Positions 50,948 to 64,000 of a stretch of DNA of 64,000 nt are shown here, piece after piece. The position numbers and the translations under genes were made by a program. This DNA comes from Dicaeum eximium (Eukaryota; Chordata; Aves; Passeriformes; Dicaeidae). How positions within the stretch are numbered: position 1 is the first letter of the stretch; each line of letters starts with the position of its first letter. Location: contig VWZP01010273.1 of NCBI GenBank assembly GCA_013396995.1, positions 1,581,003 through 1,645,002 on the forward strand, read 5' to 3'. Below the pieces are notes generated by a model. The model was not told the DNA's origin. It saw only the letters and a program-made list of their open reading frames with translations, and ran no database searches.

Positions 50948-52069
50948 GGGAAACATGAAAGTAATAAAAACTAGTCCTGTAGTTGAGATAGCCGAAAGCT
51001 GTTGTCCCAGAAAGTGGGGAAATCCCTGCCTGCCTTCGTTCAGAAGTGTGTGGGTTTTATGTATGGAGCTGCATCAGTCTTGAAAAGAGGCTGGATGAAT
51101 GGAGATGACCTCACCCAAATCTTGGCGCCTAACCCGAGTTTGATCATTGTTTGCACAACTCATGGTTTTGTGTTTTGGTCCTGAGAGGTCTGTGCTGCTC
51201 AGGCATGCCCAGGTCTGAGTTGCTTTGTGCCTTATAGCCATCTCAGCGCTGCAGCCCAAAACTGGGCAGCTCAGGGCCAAATCCTGCAGAGGAGGAGTAG
51301 CTGGAGGGCTGCTCTGTGGCCACGTGAAGCATAGGGCAAGCCTGTCACTGAAGGGGAAGAGGCAATGGCATGGGAAAGGGCTTAGGAGATGAGTTGAGTT
51401 GAAAGTTGAACTTTATAACTCAGGAAGGAGGCAAGAGAGTCCACAGGGAGAGGGTTGCGTTTTAAGCATGTTCCTTCATTTAGGCTTCTCTGTCAGGCAT
51501 GCTCCAGTCTGAGTATTCTGGAGGGCTTTGACTCGCCCTCTGAAGGCCACTAGTCCTGCCCACACAATGTGTCAGGAACCTGCCTCATGCTAGGTTTTGG
51601 GTTCTGTTTTATCAGCACAGGCTTCAGTTCGTGCCGGTTCACTACCAAACCTGAGGGATATCTAACCCACAGTGTCAGGTTGCTGAGGAACCGAAGCCTA
51701 AACTGGTTAAGGCGTAGTAAATAACGTGTGAGAGTTCTACCATAATCCATATAGGAAGTGCTTGTGAGGCTGCGTTTTCATTTCCTCTTTCAGTCTGAGT
51801 GCTCTCGCAATGAGTAATGCAGAAATTACAGTGCCTGGCGTGCTTTAGAGACTCCCTTAGCAGTGCTCTCTGCCATGCCGTGAGGAAGCTGCCCTTTTGC
51901 TGAGGTATCTGTTCCTGGGAAGGGAATGACTTCACCCCCAGGCTGAAATGTGTCTGGGTGACCGACTTGATTTCCCCTACACTGCCCAGGAACTCAGGGG
52001 GAAGCATATAGGCACATCCCAGTTTTCCCAACACACAGCTGGCATCTTGACCACATACATTTTTCCTGC

Positions 52070-52375
52070 CTCCCTTCGAAAATGATACCAAAAAGAGAAT
52101 TAGGCTCTTTTTTTTTTTTTCACAAAATAGGTGTATTTCTTCTTGAGTTTTGTTTATATATCTGGTGCAGTGGCTAGGCATAAGCAAAAATCAGCTTTAT
52201 TTTGTGTAATTTAATGATCATCTAGGACAGCAGAAAGGCTTGTAGGGTTAAAGAGTGTCATGGTTTACTTCCTGAGCATTGCACATACCACACTGTCCGA
52301 CACAGACCAAAATCAGAGCTGAGTGAATCTGAGAACAAAAAGGAAATCAGGCATGGGGGACAGGACCAGCATCCT
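52070..52375 (+). repeat. Diverged local duplication, copy B
   Basis: Partner of 49930-50223, in the same orientation and about 2.1 kb downstream. Both begin near a CTCCCTT(T/C)GAAAAT block and end near a GGGACAGGA(G/C)CAGC block. It could be an old tandem duplication or two copies of an unclassified dispersed repeat, including a pair of LTRs. I could not identify terminal dinucleotides or target-site duplications. Confidence 0.88.
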
Positions 52376-55300
52376 TCCTTAATCACAACCCCCTTCCTAA
52401 CACCAGCAGCTTTCTTTTTTCTCCAAGAGGTACAGAAAGCAGTGGATTAAGAAGAAATGTGACTTTTCTTGTAGACTGACCTCTGTCAAGACCCTGGGTA
52501 ATGTTATTTTACATAATTTCTTATAAACTCTTAAGTTACCTGTGGTTTAAGACTTTATTTTTGCTGTCAGCCCACTCCTCAATGCAAAAATAAATTGCAA
52601 GCCTTCGCTCCACCCCTATAAATATTTTCTGCAACAAGGTGTTTGTTTCTAAAAGTCAAAGATAATGACTCATAATGAGTTTTTTAAAAAGGAGAAGCAA
52701 TGTATTTTTTAATGTATTAACTCTTCTCTCACAGCCAGATGTTCCCCTTCGTTGCACAGCACGAAGAGGTGAAAAGGAGCAGAAAAACTGCAGTAAGAAA
52801 GGAAAAAAAAACCTCCCAAAAGCCAACCCAACAAACAACCAAGGATCAAGAGAAACAGATCAGGTATCAATTTTACATCTAACTTTGGAATTACCTACAT
52901 GTGCAGAGTGCATGGAGCTGAGGGTATTTTGTTGGAGTTCCAGGTCTCTTGGAAGTGAAATAATGGATCAAATGGGTGAAACGTGTATTACTGAGAAAGG
53001 TCTCAAATAAATAAAATTCAACTATTTTTGGGAAGTTATCGTGTCAAGATCATTCAGGAAATTATCCTGTGTAGTGGAGGGAAATGGGTGGAAATCAAGA
53101 CATGTTAGAACGTGTCTCTTACTCTACAGTTTTGTTTCTTTGCTGAGTTCACTCAGTTCAAAAGTTGTTTATGAAGTATTTTACAGATGGATGCACTCTT
53201 TCCAAAATGCAAACTACTTAGCCAGATGGCTACACATCTGGATTAATCTCAGCATGAAACAGAGAAGAACAGTTGCATTTTTAAGTATCTGCTCTCTCTA
53301 GCAGACCTAAAATTGGTGATCACCAAAGACATTTATATCAGTATAATTTGCAAATGGTATTTATTTCTCTACTTCTGACAGTTCTGAATATTTCTGATGG
53401 AAACATTTCAAAATATTTGGGTGTCTGATTTGCTTTATCATAACTGGAAGGGAAACTTACTGCCTGATTGCTTAGGCTGGTATTGGGAAACCCAAACCCA
53501 GTTAAAAACAGATGAATAGATGTTTAATGTGAAAATGAGGAAACACAAGTTCCCACAAAAACCGGTGAAGCGCTGAAACCCCTTATTCAAAATCTTGTCT
53601 CAAACTAAAAGGAAGATTGAAGATTTTAAGTAGATAGGATTCCCAAAATGCCTTCTGTGAGCCTTCCTTAGCTTCATCGCTGTTCATAATCAACTGAATT
53701 AATTTAATTATGTAGGGAAAAGAAACACATTGATTCCCCAGCCTAACTGTGTAGCACTGTTCTGCAAGCTTTGCATCAGCAAGTTTACAGCTGTTACATA
53801 CATGTTTACAGTTTACATGTTTACAGTTTACATAAGCTATATTCTTTTTATATTTTTGGCACAAACTGCCTTTCATCTACACATAAATTGTCTTTTTGTT
53901 TCCTTTTTGCTTTATCTTGTAAATTATTCTGTTGATTTTTAATCTTTCTTGGAAACATGACTTTATCTTGGAATGCATTGTACTGTCATAATGTTAATGT
54001 GGACCAATTCATTAGCTGTCTTCAGAAAGTTTCCATCCTGCAACGAACATAAAATGCATGGCGTTAGATCTGGATCTGGCAGTCCATTGCTACTGTTTCA
54101 TGGCTAGAGATGGTCAGAGATAACTTCACTGAGCCCAAAATACTTGCTGAAAAGGACTTGCTTTCCACTTCTGTGCCTCTGGGTTTCAAGGCTGCTTGGG
54201 AAGGCAGTGCTCGTGCCTCTGCCTGAGGACCAGACATTGCACTGCACTGGTCATCGAGCCCTTTGCCTTCAGCTCAGGGGCAGCTCTCCTGCTGTGCCAG
54301 TGCACTTGGGCTGCTTCAGGGGAATGGGACAGGAGTGCCCTCCCTGCAGTCTGATTGCCTGTTCATACAAAGTGGACAACCTCTTGTGCTGATGGCTCCT
54401 AAAGTATAGACTATAGACACCTGAAATCCTGAAATTACCACTGTGATGCTTCCACCTCAGCCTCCTTTTGCTGGTAGAAGAGAGGACATATATTCTGATA
54501 AAAGGATACTACTGATCAATCCCGACCAGAGCTTCAGAGGGATCCTCACTGAATTACAACAAAACCATGTACACCAATGCTGAATCACCCCAAAGTGCCT
54601 GCCTTGGGTTTTTGCACGAAGTCAGTTAAACATGCACACTCTCCTCTTTAAAGGCAGGGCCATATTCCAGGCAGGGCCATACTCCAGGTTGCAGAAAAAT
54701 CCCAAATGTCATTCTGCTACCAGAGGGTGAATTGCCCGTAGCCATGCTGGGCACTTGTTGCTCTGCTCCTTTTCTCCTCTCACATGTTGAGCTGCTGGGC
54801 TGTGCTGTGACATCAGCTGCTGTAGCACAGAGGAGGCAGCTGCAGGAGCAGCAGCCTACAAAGAGAAAGCTTTCTGCAGCCTGGAGGGTTTGCCTCCCTC
54901 CCCCATCTTCAAGGTTTTTACATCTGCTCCCATAGTCACCAGAGAGAGAAAGATATACCAACCCACAACAAACCCACAGAGGCAGAGCTGTGAAGCTCTC
55001 ACCAGAAAGCTGACTTACACTAAACCTCTCCACTCTTCCTCCTCACACTGCGTCTGGGTCTGCTATGACTGCTGCCTCCAGATGAACTAGACCCAGTTGC
55101 CAGGACTACTTTGGCCTGTATGCACAGGCGTCTCTGGTTACCTTTAGAGGTTTTGGATTTTTTGTTTTCTCAATTATATAATTGTTCTAATCTGCTAAAA
55201 AAGAAGTCTATCTGAAAAAGCCAGGAACACAGAACACCACTCTTCTATTTTTCTTCCTTGTCTTGTCTAGGATAGTTGACTTCTGTAACATTTATTTTCA

Positions 55301-58300
55301 ACAGCTTCTTTCAGCTTCCTGCCTCTGGTGAGTTCATTGCATTTTCTTTTTTTTTTCTAGGAGTCTTAATGTGAATTGATATTCTGAATAAAATTCAATA
55401 TATTTTGTTTTACTTTTGTTAATTACTTTTATTAATAAGTTTGTGAAATTGTTTCACATAATCAGTTTTACTTTTCTGCTAAATACCATCTGTTAAATGC
55501 TTAGTGTTGAGATATACAATTACACACCAACCTAGATCTTGCATTTTCTGCATTTTCCTTAGTTCCAGAGTTATTTTCACCTCAGCATAAAAAGCCCTTA
55601 TATAAAGTTGAAAAAGGGGTGTGATCGGCTGTACCATGCCAGCTTCTTCCATGTTAACTGATACAAGAAAAAAAGAAAAAAATGGGAGTTACTCTCAAGA
55701 TGGTGGATCTGATTCTGATGCTGTTTTCTGTTGTATGAACTATGAATGCAGGAGTGATAGACATGTATAAATCTGCAACATTTCAAATGCTGGTCTTCTT
55801 CCCCATTTGTGAAGTACATCATGCTTATGAGAAAACTGTTCTGCTTCATCTTAAATATTCCCAAACAGATTTAGCTGAAGATTTTATTGTGAGAATTTGA
55901 GAAACACATTCTTAGGACTGGAGCAAGGTTCAAAGTATTTTTAATTTGACAGCATATCTGTGGTTGGCTCTGGCTCCAGTGGCTGCCTGGCCCTGCTGGG
56001 TCTAACAAATGCCAGTGCCACCATCTGAGATGGAAGGTTTCCATCTAAATGGCCACATCTGTAACTCTGCATTCAGGTCACTCCCATGGCTTCTTCTCTG
56101 CTTTCTGAGCCAACTGTGGCATGCTTATGGTGTGGGGTCCCCTTACAGTGCAGTAAGTGTGTATGTGCATGTGTGCACATCTGTGCATACCCATTTCCAG
56201 ATTCTCCTCATAAACCCTGCATCTTGTGATGCTCTAGTGGTGATGGAATGATCTTGTCACATGGCCAATGAGATGCAGTTAATCTGAAAGGTGAATGAGA
56301 ATAGAGTACACTGAGGCTGGAACCATCTCTCTGACACAAGTCCCTGCAAAAAACTCAATGTGGATTTAAGATTTTTTAACTTCTCCTTTCAGCTGTATTT
56401 CCACCTTTGGATGGGGCAGGAGTTGAACTGTGGCATCTGGCAGAGGCCAGCTTTAACGTGGGATTTTTCCTGAATAAAACACTTGCAGAAGAAAAAGGTA
56501 GGGTAAATGAGATAAGTCAGTTGTTAACAGGCACATCTGCCAGCAAATTTTGGTGTCTTGCTGTTGAAATAAGGTGGGATTGTGCTTTATTTTGTGTTGC
56601 TTCATACTCCACATTTTCAACCCCACCATTTAGGTCAGTGTGTGGTGTGTTTGTGGTTTTTCCAGTAGAAAGAACCTATATGTGTATACTTACTTGACTT
56701 TAGAATGGGGTTTGATGTAGTTTTTCTACAGTAGTTTCTTCAGAGACCGCTCTGAAGATCTATCCTACAAATGAAGTCAAATCTACCAGAGAAAGTGGGT
56801 ACAGACTTCATGTGAATACCATGTTTGAGATTTGGGCAGTAACCACATGTGCACTTGCTTCCTGCTAAGTTTAGAGAGTAGGTCTTAGTGAGGCATAATA
56901 CCAAGTTTTACATTCCCTAGATTAGGTACTGCAAACCAGGAAAATGTGTAGGTTTGTAGTTATAGAGAATTGGTGTTTTTATAGGTAATCTGTACTTACT
57001 AAGTTCCAGAGCAAACAATTAAATTTTAAAATTGATTTAATTTTCATGTATAGCAAAACACAAATTCATAGGCCATCAACAGGGCAACATGGCTGTAAAT
57101 TATTGTAATTTAATCCCATTTTAAGGTAATTTTGCTGTTCCAAAGCAGTGTGAAATCATCTCATAGTGGAAGAGCATCAGGCCTGAAAATGGAGAAACTG
57201 ATGCTAAAGTCACATTGCTGGTAACAACTGCTAGTGCCAGTGATGTTAGGGAAGTAATCTCTTGCAAGATTACTTCTCAGTGGGGAGCAAGCCATCTAAA
57301 TCCTCAAAGATGTAAGTGATCTGCAGCACACCCAGAGCACACAGGAAATGAGCAGCCAGTGTGGTGGCGGTCTCACAGGCTGCGCCCGTTCCGTAGAGCA
57401 GTGGGTCTGTACCAGCGGAAGTTCCCCAGGAGCTTTTCTCGGTGATGCTTTCTGATAACCAGCCAGGAGGACACCCAGGCAGGGAGATGAAATTCTGCTG
57501 TTTCTCCTCTTGCCTTTGCTGTGCAGTTCAAGATATATAGCAGAAGATGGGTTAGGCACTTTAATGTAAAAGATTTTCTCTGAAAATTACCTCTTAACCC
57601 CCTGTTTTATTTGTGAAATTTTGGGGCTGTGATTCTATAGTTTTCCCTGAGAAACAGTAGAATGTTACTGAATGCACCATTCAAGTGTTTAATTTGATTG
57701 ACATTGACCATAAAATGAAAAATTGCAGATTTTTCTATAGTGCTTTTGGTTATTGTTTGAAAAGAGGTAAAATAAGTAACTGTAAAACTTGCCTTTTTCA
57801 AAGTCTTGGTGTAACATTTTAGACATCACACCACACAGCTTAACATCATTCTCAAATTAGGTTCTCATGTTTTTGGCTAGTGGTGTGTGGTTTTATTAAA
57901 TCTGCAGTTTTCAAATGTTTCATGCTAAGACACAACTTACAGATGAAAAATATTTTTAGATAATCCCAGCATAGCAATTAAGAAAGGAAGTTGGCCGCAG
58001 CTGTCTCAAGCCCACTATTAAAGCATTATGGCCTTAAGATACTGGACAGGATCACACAAACACAACAAAGCAATGTAACAACAAAATTTGTGGGCTGTAG
58101 CCTACCATTAGCTCTTCTCCACAGAACCAAGTAGAGTTTCATATTTGCTTAGCAGGATTTTGTTGTCCTTCAATTTTTTTGTCAGTGAAGAACTGGAAAA
58201 CCTTTCCAATCCACCAGAAGGATCAGTGTAGAGTGGAAGGGAGACTTTTGGAGCCTGTGAAATTCTGTAATGCAGAGTGTGAGTACTGGAAGTCATGGCT

Positions 58301-60018
58301 ACAAACCTTGGTGTATCAGGTCTAATATGAGCAGCTGGCAAAGTGGCAGGGAGCAATAGTCCCAGCAGTCACAGTCTGTCACTGCTGCCAGGGTGGCTGG
58401 AGGATAGGGGGGAGCATGGTCTGAGCACTGAGTGCGTGCGTGCCTTCCTCGCAGAGCGGGTACCGGAGTGGTTTGTGCCCAGCCTTGCTTGTGGCCGTGC
58501 CCAGTGTTTATCTCAGACCCTTTATCACTCCCCCTGCACGTTGCCAGCTGCTGTGTCTCCACTGTGTTGCTTTTTCATGAGCAATTGCATTTGGTCTGTG
58601 GTTACAGAAGCCAAGGAGAAGTGTAAATTGCTAAGGGATGAGGGTGCGGCTGAACTTGGCATGCTTCTCTTTACCTGACAAAATGTATAAACCTGCTGGA
58701 AACCACATGAGGATCCTGCTATGGGTTGGGGATTTCTCTATGGTGAGCCATGGTGATCTGTCATGTAGGAAAGACCCAGCATGTGCTGGAAAAGGAGCAA
58801 ACACCTCTCCTGGCAGGAGCTGCCACAGTGGGCTGTGGTTACATACTGTGCACGATGCCACTTCTCACGCACAAGTGTGAGCATGGAGTACTCACAGTAA
58901 CTGAGGCTTGCCAGCTTGAGGTTGTTGTACCATCTGGTGATACCACTTCTCCTTGTGAGTGACAGTGTGTTGCTTTTGAAGGTTACACTGATTTATGTCA
59001 AAATATAGATATAACTGGCTCTCCTGATATAAAAGCATGAGACCAAGACCCCTGTGTAGCTAGGGGTCTCTTTTGGTTGCTTCCTGTGCCATGGTCATTG
59101 AAAGAATATGAAACCTCTCAAACTTGCTGAAAGAAAACTGTTCTTTCCTTTAATTGATAGGCATGCCAGTGGACACACAGTCTTCAGCTTGCCTCTTTTT
59201 TTTTCCAGCAAATGACTGTGCTTAAAAACTGGTAAAAACTTTGGAGTTTGAAGTTATTGAGCTACTAATATACTCAAATATCTACTAATTAATCTATCTA
59301 TTAATTATCTATCTAATTGTCTGTGAGCTTTTGTTTTTCTCACTATAAAAATATATTACGAAACAGTTGTGGTAAAAACCCTTCATGTGATTTCTCTATT
59401 TTCCATCAATTTAAATGCAAGTTTTTAAATTCCCATCTCTTTCAGTGGAGTTTTAATTCTGGATGAAAAGTCATTGGGTAAAGTATCTCTGAGTTTGAAT
59501 CAAGTCCATCAGGATTCAAAAATAAAGCATGGGAAATGTTCTCATAATGTTCAAACATCTCTCTCCTAAAATATCTCTCTCTTCATATGTGTGATCATTT
59601 TCATTCAAAATATGTAAAAACCAAGAAAATCAAGGAAAACTTTCCATGCCTCCCACTGAAGAACTCTGCATTAAGATTTACCGTAGCATGGGGATTTGCA
59701 TGGTCTTTAAACTGACTGAAAGCCAAGTAGATGTAGCTATAAATATAAGAAATGGCTTCTCAAAATACTCAGCTGAAGAATGAGTGAGAAGGATTTATGT
59801 ATTGAGTTTGGTTGTGGTGTCTTTTCTCCTCTTAACCTACTCCGTATGACTCGCTGCTGTCTGCAGTACCATATGTTTTATATAAAGGTGTCAAGAGATC
59901 AAGGTTGTAATAGAATCAGAGAAAAGTAAAGGAAAAAAGGCACTAAAATATATAGTCTGCTCTGGCATATGGTTGGTGTAAAATATAAATCAATATAAAA
60001 TCTAAGCTACCAGGTATA
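52376..60018. other. Non-coding DNA, no gene seen
   Basis: AT-rich sequence with short chance open frames on both strands. Small tandem duplications were seen at 53801-53834 (15-bp unit) and 54652-54685 (17-bp unit), with a degenerate (ATCT)n stretch near 59275-59320. If the second CpG island is the RHOH promoter, this would be a RHOH intron. I saw no exon with a recognisable product. Confidence 0.55.
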
Positions 60019-60019
60019 A

Positions 60020-60096
60020 CAAGAAAAGAAAAGAAAAGAAAAGAAAAGAAAAGAAAAGAAAAGAAAGAAAAGAAAAGAAAAGAAAGAAAAGAAAAA
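60020..60096 (+). repeat. (AAAAG)n microsatellite
   Basis: About 75 bp of AAAAG repeats, with two phase slips where one A is missing, ending in a short A run. Purely purine on the + strand. Confidence 0.97.
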
Positions 60097-62799
60097 AAGC
60101 ATGTTCCTTTCAAATTAGGCTTTAATCATAACTGTGCATGGAATGTAGGCAGTTTGATGAAGGCAAGGAGCATGCCCATTTATTTTATCTAATTTTATCT
60201 GCATCAGTTAAGGAGTTGGCTAGAGAGGCTGCATGGTAAGAAACAAAATTCCTGCTTGCATATTGGATATGTATTATTTCTTATTTTATCCATGTGCTGG
60301 ATATAGCGCATGAATACTAAGTCATGGCATAGATTGTGGAAGACAAATCCTTTTTTAAAATTTATTGAAAAAAATAAATAAAAATCATAAATCAACAAAT
60401 GCAGGAAAAGTTATGATAATTGTATGTTTTATATCATACCTGCTACTTGAAAAGTAATTGAAATTATTTCTAAACAAGCTCTTCAAATTTTTAACATTTT
60501 TATGTACATGTATACACACAAAATTTAAGAATGATATTAAAGGTGGCAGTTTCCTGCTGTATGAAATCTAGACTATGATTTTAAACACTCTGATATATAC
60601 AGAGGCATGAAAAAGGTTTTTGTTGCTGGCAATCCTAAGGGGAAAAAGCTAAAATTGTCAGGGAGTTTCTGTTTTATAAATACCTAACCAACCTAAATAA
60701 ATAAATACCCAACCAAATTATTATTGCATCCTTTGCTAGCTTTGCTCATTAAGGTCAGAAGTTTGATATTCATCACAGCAAAACAAATGGTGACATGCAG
60801 TAAATATGAATTCTTCCTAAATTAAAAACAAATCATTATGTTTTAGCAAGATGCCATTACTGTGAATTGTTTGATCAACTGCAATATTATTACTACTCAA
60901 ATCACCTGTACATCCAACACTTCATTCGTATCACAAAATATAGAAAAATAATTTTCCATGGAACACTGGCTAATTCTGTTCTAACTAACATTTTCCTTCT
61001 CCTCCTTTACCTTCCACTGAAATCAAACCCGTGCAAATACATAACTTCATGAACATGGAGAACCTCCTTCTTCTCCTGCTGATATAAGGGGGAGAAGATC
61101 CAGACTTGAGAATCTCCTTATTTTGTTCTAGGCATTTTATAAAATCAGAGCAAAGTTAAACCTGAAGGGACTTCTGAGAATAAAGTTGGAGATCTTGCAA
61201 GGGATCCATTTAGGAAAATGGAGAAATGGCAGGGCAACTTTAAAAGACCTTTTAACACTGAGGAGCATGTTATATTGCCAGAATCATTCATGTATTAGCT
61301 TCTAGCTATGCTGTTACTGTTGATTACTTCCTAGCATTTAGGGGAGCCAGTCAAGAAGATCAAGTAGTGTGCAAACAAGGGAGAGAAGTGCAGTCCTACG
61401 GCAGGTTAGAACCAAAACACACAGAAGTCAGCCTTCTTCACTGCAGGGGGCTTGGCACGGGCTCTGAAACAGGGGAAGCCCTTTTGTCTGAAAATGCAAA
61501 TGTGTATATGGAGATGCCAGTTTGTTTTAACAATTTACCATGTTACGCATCTGCGGGATTTAATATAAATCCATGCATCTCCTTAACAACAAGGCATTGT
61601 AACATATTGTAAAGATGTGTCTAATAAATGTAATGGCTGCATACACAGCAGAAATACAATAGTTTACAATGAGTGACTATGTAATTTTTAATGTAAAACT
61701 CTATCAATTAGATACCTAAGTTATTGCAAATCCCCATTTAGCAGAGCAGTAATCTCTGCTCATGTGTGTACAAATACATTTGTACCTGTATGCAGACCAT
61801 GGTCATTTCAGTAATGCATCCATTTGACAAAAAATACATATGTAGGTTTTCAAATGATGGTAAGATGTCTTGCCCACAATACGTTGTTTCCTACAGCAAT
61901 CTGTAGCAATGTCTTTTGCAATGACTTAATATCAATGTGTCCATATATATATGTATATGGACATACACACATGCATGTACGTATGGATGTGATTTTTTTT
62001 TGTACATGGATGTATTGATTCATTACTGACATAGTTAGATTTTAAATATGCACTGATTTATTGTCAATGTTTTTGTGTATCTATATATGTGCGTATATAC
62101 TTCTATGCATCCAGTCTAGCAAATAATACATCATTCTCTGAGAAACTACAAATTATTATTTAAAACTAAGAAATGTTAGTTGTGTATGAAAGAGAAATGG
62201 GTACTTCGTGATGATTATGCCCATGTCTGCAGATGGTAAAAAAAAGAACAAGCAGAAATAGGGGTAGGGTTAGGCTCATTGGAAAGAAAACACAAAAATT
62301 GTTGGAGATTGTAAGTAAAAGAGTAGTGTACCAGCCAAAGCATATTTCAACTGCCAAAAAAATTTGGGGAGATTTTGAAGCATTAAATAGATATTAAAAA
62401 AAATCCTACAAAAATATGTTGTAAATGCCTTTTCGATTTGTCTCAAATGTCAAGAAATTGAACTGTGTTAAAAGAGGATGTGGCATGAAAAATTTCAAGT
62501 GGCTTGAGGCCCAAAGTTGCAAACATTTCCACATGTCAATAATTCTACACACACACTAGTCTGATTAAAGTCAATTACTTAAATATAATGTATTTTATAT
62601 GATCAAGGCTTCACTTTGGCTACAATGCAGTTAGACTTGCTGAAAATTTGCTTTTGACCTGTAAGTCATTCGGGTAGAAAAACTATTCATAGGTACGTGT
62701 GATAGCACTGGAGTCAGCACACAGCACTTTATCCATGTTCATCTGCAAGTGTATCTGTATCCCCATCTGGACCCAGAAGCAGTTCTGTATCAGTGGTGA
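60097..62799. other. AT-rich non-coding DNA
   Basis: No open frame over about 80 codons and no recognisable repeat family were seen. A degenerate TATA/CATA-rich stretch near 61930-61990 is low complexity. Confidence 0.55.
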
Positions 62800-62835
62800 A
62801 TATATATGTACATATATATGCATATGTATATGTGT

Positions 62836-62898
<63 letters not shown>

Positions 62899-62900
62899 AG
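62800..62900 (+). repeat. Compound (AT)n(GT)n microsatellite
   Basis: A TATA/CATATG-rich start leads into an uninterrupted AT run, then about 19 GT units. The apparent reading frames across it, with alternating Cys-Val or Thr-His, are repeat translation and not genes. Confidence 0.97.
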
Positions 62901-64000
62901 AAACAGTGACTCTGAGGGACAGCAGACAGACAAATGGTTGATGAACTTCTGAGCTCAAACATTCACATAAGTGACATTTGCACACCAGCTGCTCCATGTA
63001 CAGTTGTATCTGTAATGAAACTCAAAAATTTCTTCTCTGTTTAAGCGCAGAGGAGAAAAATTAGCACAGAGAAGGGTGGGAAAGAGAGGTGACACATCCA
63101 GTATCCTGCAGAAGGAGAATGCTGGGCTTACCTAACTTCAGGCATGACATGCTGCTCAATTTCTGGTGATTTTGAGGGTATTGGATTATACTCAGAATGG
63201 TTTATGAGCTGGTCCTCTCTGAAGAGGTTACTTTCCTACACTTGATTTACCCCAGTTTTAATTTGGAGTGAACACCTATACTTAAACTGGATCCCTTTTG
63301 AAAATTACCCATAATACCATGAATGCCACATGGTTAATAATTTACCATGTCATGCCATAAACATGGAGAAAAATTACTTCAGACTAATGGCTTAAATCTT
63401 TAATTGGGTACTCAACATTGCCAGATCTCATTGAGCTCTGTTTAGAGATTTAGGATCTCAGATCAGTACATGAGTCTTACAGGCTTTTTGTTAATTTTTA
63501 GAGTGGTTCTAATAGTCTGTGCTCATGTGTAATTTGTAAATTGCTGAATCAAGGTGTGATAAGCCACAGAAAGAGGGTTATTGAAGATAAAAGAAGTATT
63601 TCTTTTGTCTAATTCTATAATTAGAATGAGAGTTAAATACTTTTTCTCAGCAACTATAGTAAATTGAATAGATCTTTAGCTGTGTCATTATCCATTGCTT
63701 ATATATATATATTATTATAGGTACTATTACTAAATAAATTAAATTGAATTTTAAAAAAATATAAGATAGCTCATTAAGCAGTTTTATATGTGTGTGCAAT
63801 GTGTAAGCATCAATACATGTATTTTGATACACGCAAAGCTTTCATCCCTTTACTAGGACTTCACATCTCATTTCATCTTTTAAATGACATTGATCTGTGT
63901 TCGTTGTTATTTTATATCAAGATTTCACATTCTCAATATGAGGGAATTGCCTTTAAATCTGATAACTTGAGTTCCTTTGCTAATAATAAAGTTGACAAGA
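62901..64000. other. AT-rich non-coding DNA to the window end
   Basis: I saw no supported gene, RNA or repeat family apart from a short (AT)n run near 63700. The window ends inside this stretch, before any RHOH coding sequence. Confidence 0.55.

Noticed and set aside
62683..62997. Open frames with Thr-His or Cys-Val repeats
   Set aside because: They translate the (GT)n microsatellite.

Overview
This is a vertebrate nuclear window, most likely from a bird. The evidence is one large split gene with short exons and GT-AG introns, two CR1-type LINE 3' ends carrying the degenerate terminal octamer typical of avian CR1, a third reversed CR1 fragment, AT-rich non-coding DNA, and two sharp CpG islands. 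The species cannot be fixed from the sequence alone.

The only protein-coding gene I can support is N4BP2 (NEDD4-binding protein 2) on the + strand. It is complete: 16 coding exons from the ATG at 17562 to the TGA at 42563-42565. The exons splice in frame across every junction to a 5,355-nt CDS (1,784 aa). The layout is an N-terminal CUE domain, a P-loop polynucleotide-kinase-like domain, a long acidic disordered middle encoded mainly by one 2.3-kb exon, a DUF1771 segment and a C-terminal Smr domain. A CpG island at about 7390-8300 holds the promoter and a non-coding first exon ending at 7788. The 3'UTR probably runs about 4.1 kb to the poly(A) signal at 46665.

Regions: 1-7390 is intergenic DNA upstream of the gene, with one GC-richer patch at 5460-6680. 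7390-17438 is the promoter, exon 1 and intron 1. 17439-46690 is the body of N4BP2. 46690-49270 is intergenic. 49273-49815 is a second CpG island with no coding sequence; in tetrapods RHOH lies downstream of N4BP2, so it may be the RHOH promoter, but the RHOH coding exon is not in this window. 49930-64000 is non-coding DNA with a diverged local duplication, a CR1 fragment and microsatellites.

The strongest anomaly is in the assembly rather than the biology. Bases 7782-9976 (2,195 bp) recur at 9978-12172, at the same length and about 99.7% identity, on either side of a single n at 9977. The second copy begins 7 bp before the end of exon 1, inside a GC-rich pentamer repeat. This is the signature of two overlapping contigs joined without merging, so the true locus is probably about 2.2 kb shorter. 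I found no new biological system. The more interesting biological leads are two extra CUE/UBA-like modules and a duplicated G-[D/Y]-W-P motif in N4BP2, and the orphan CpG island.
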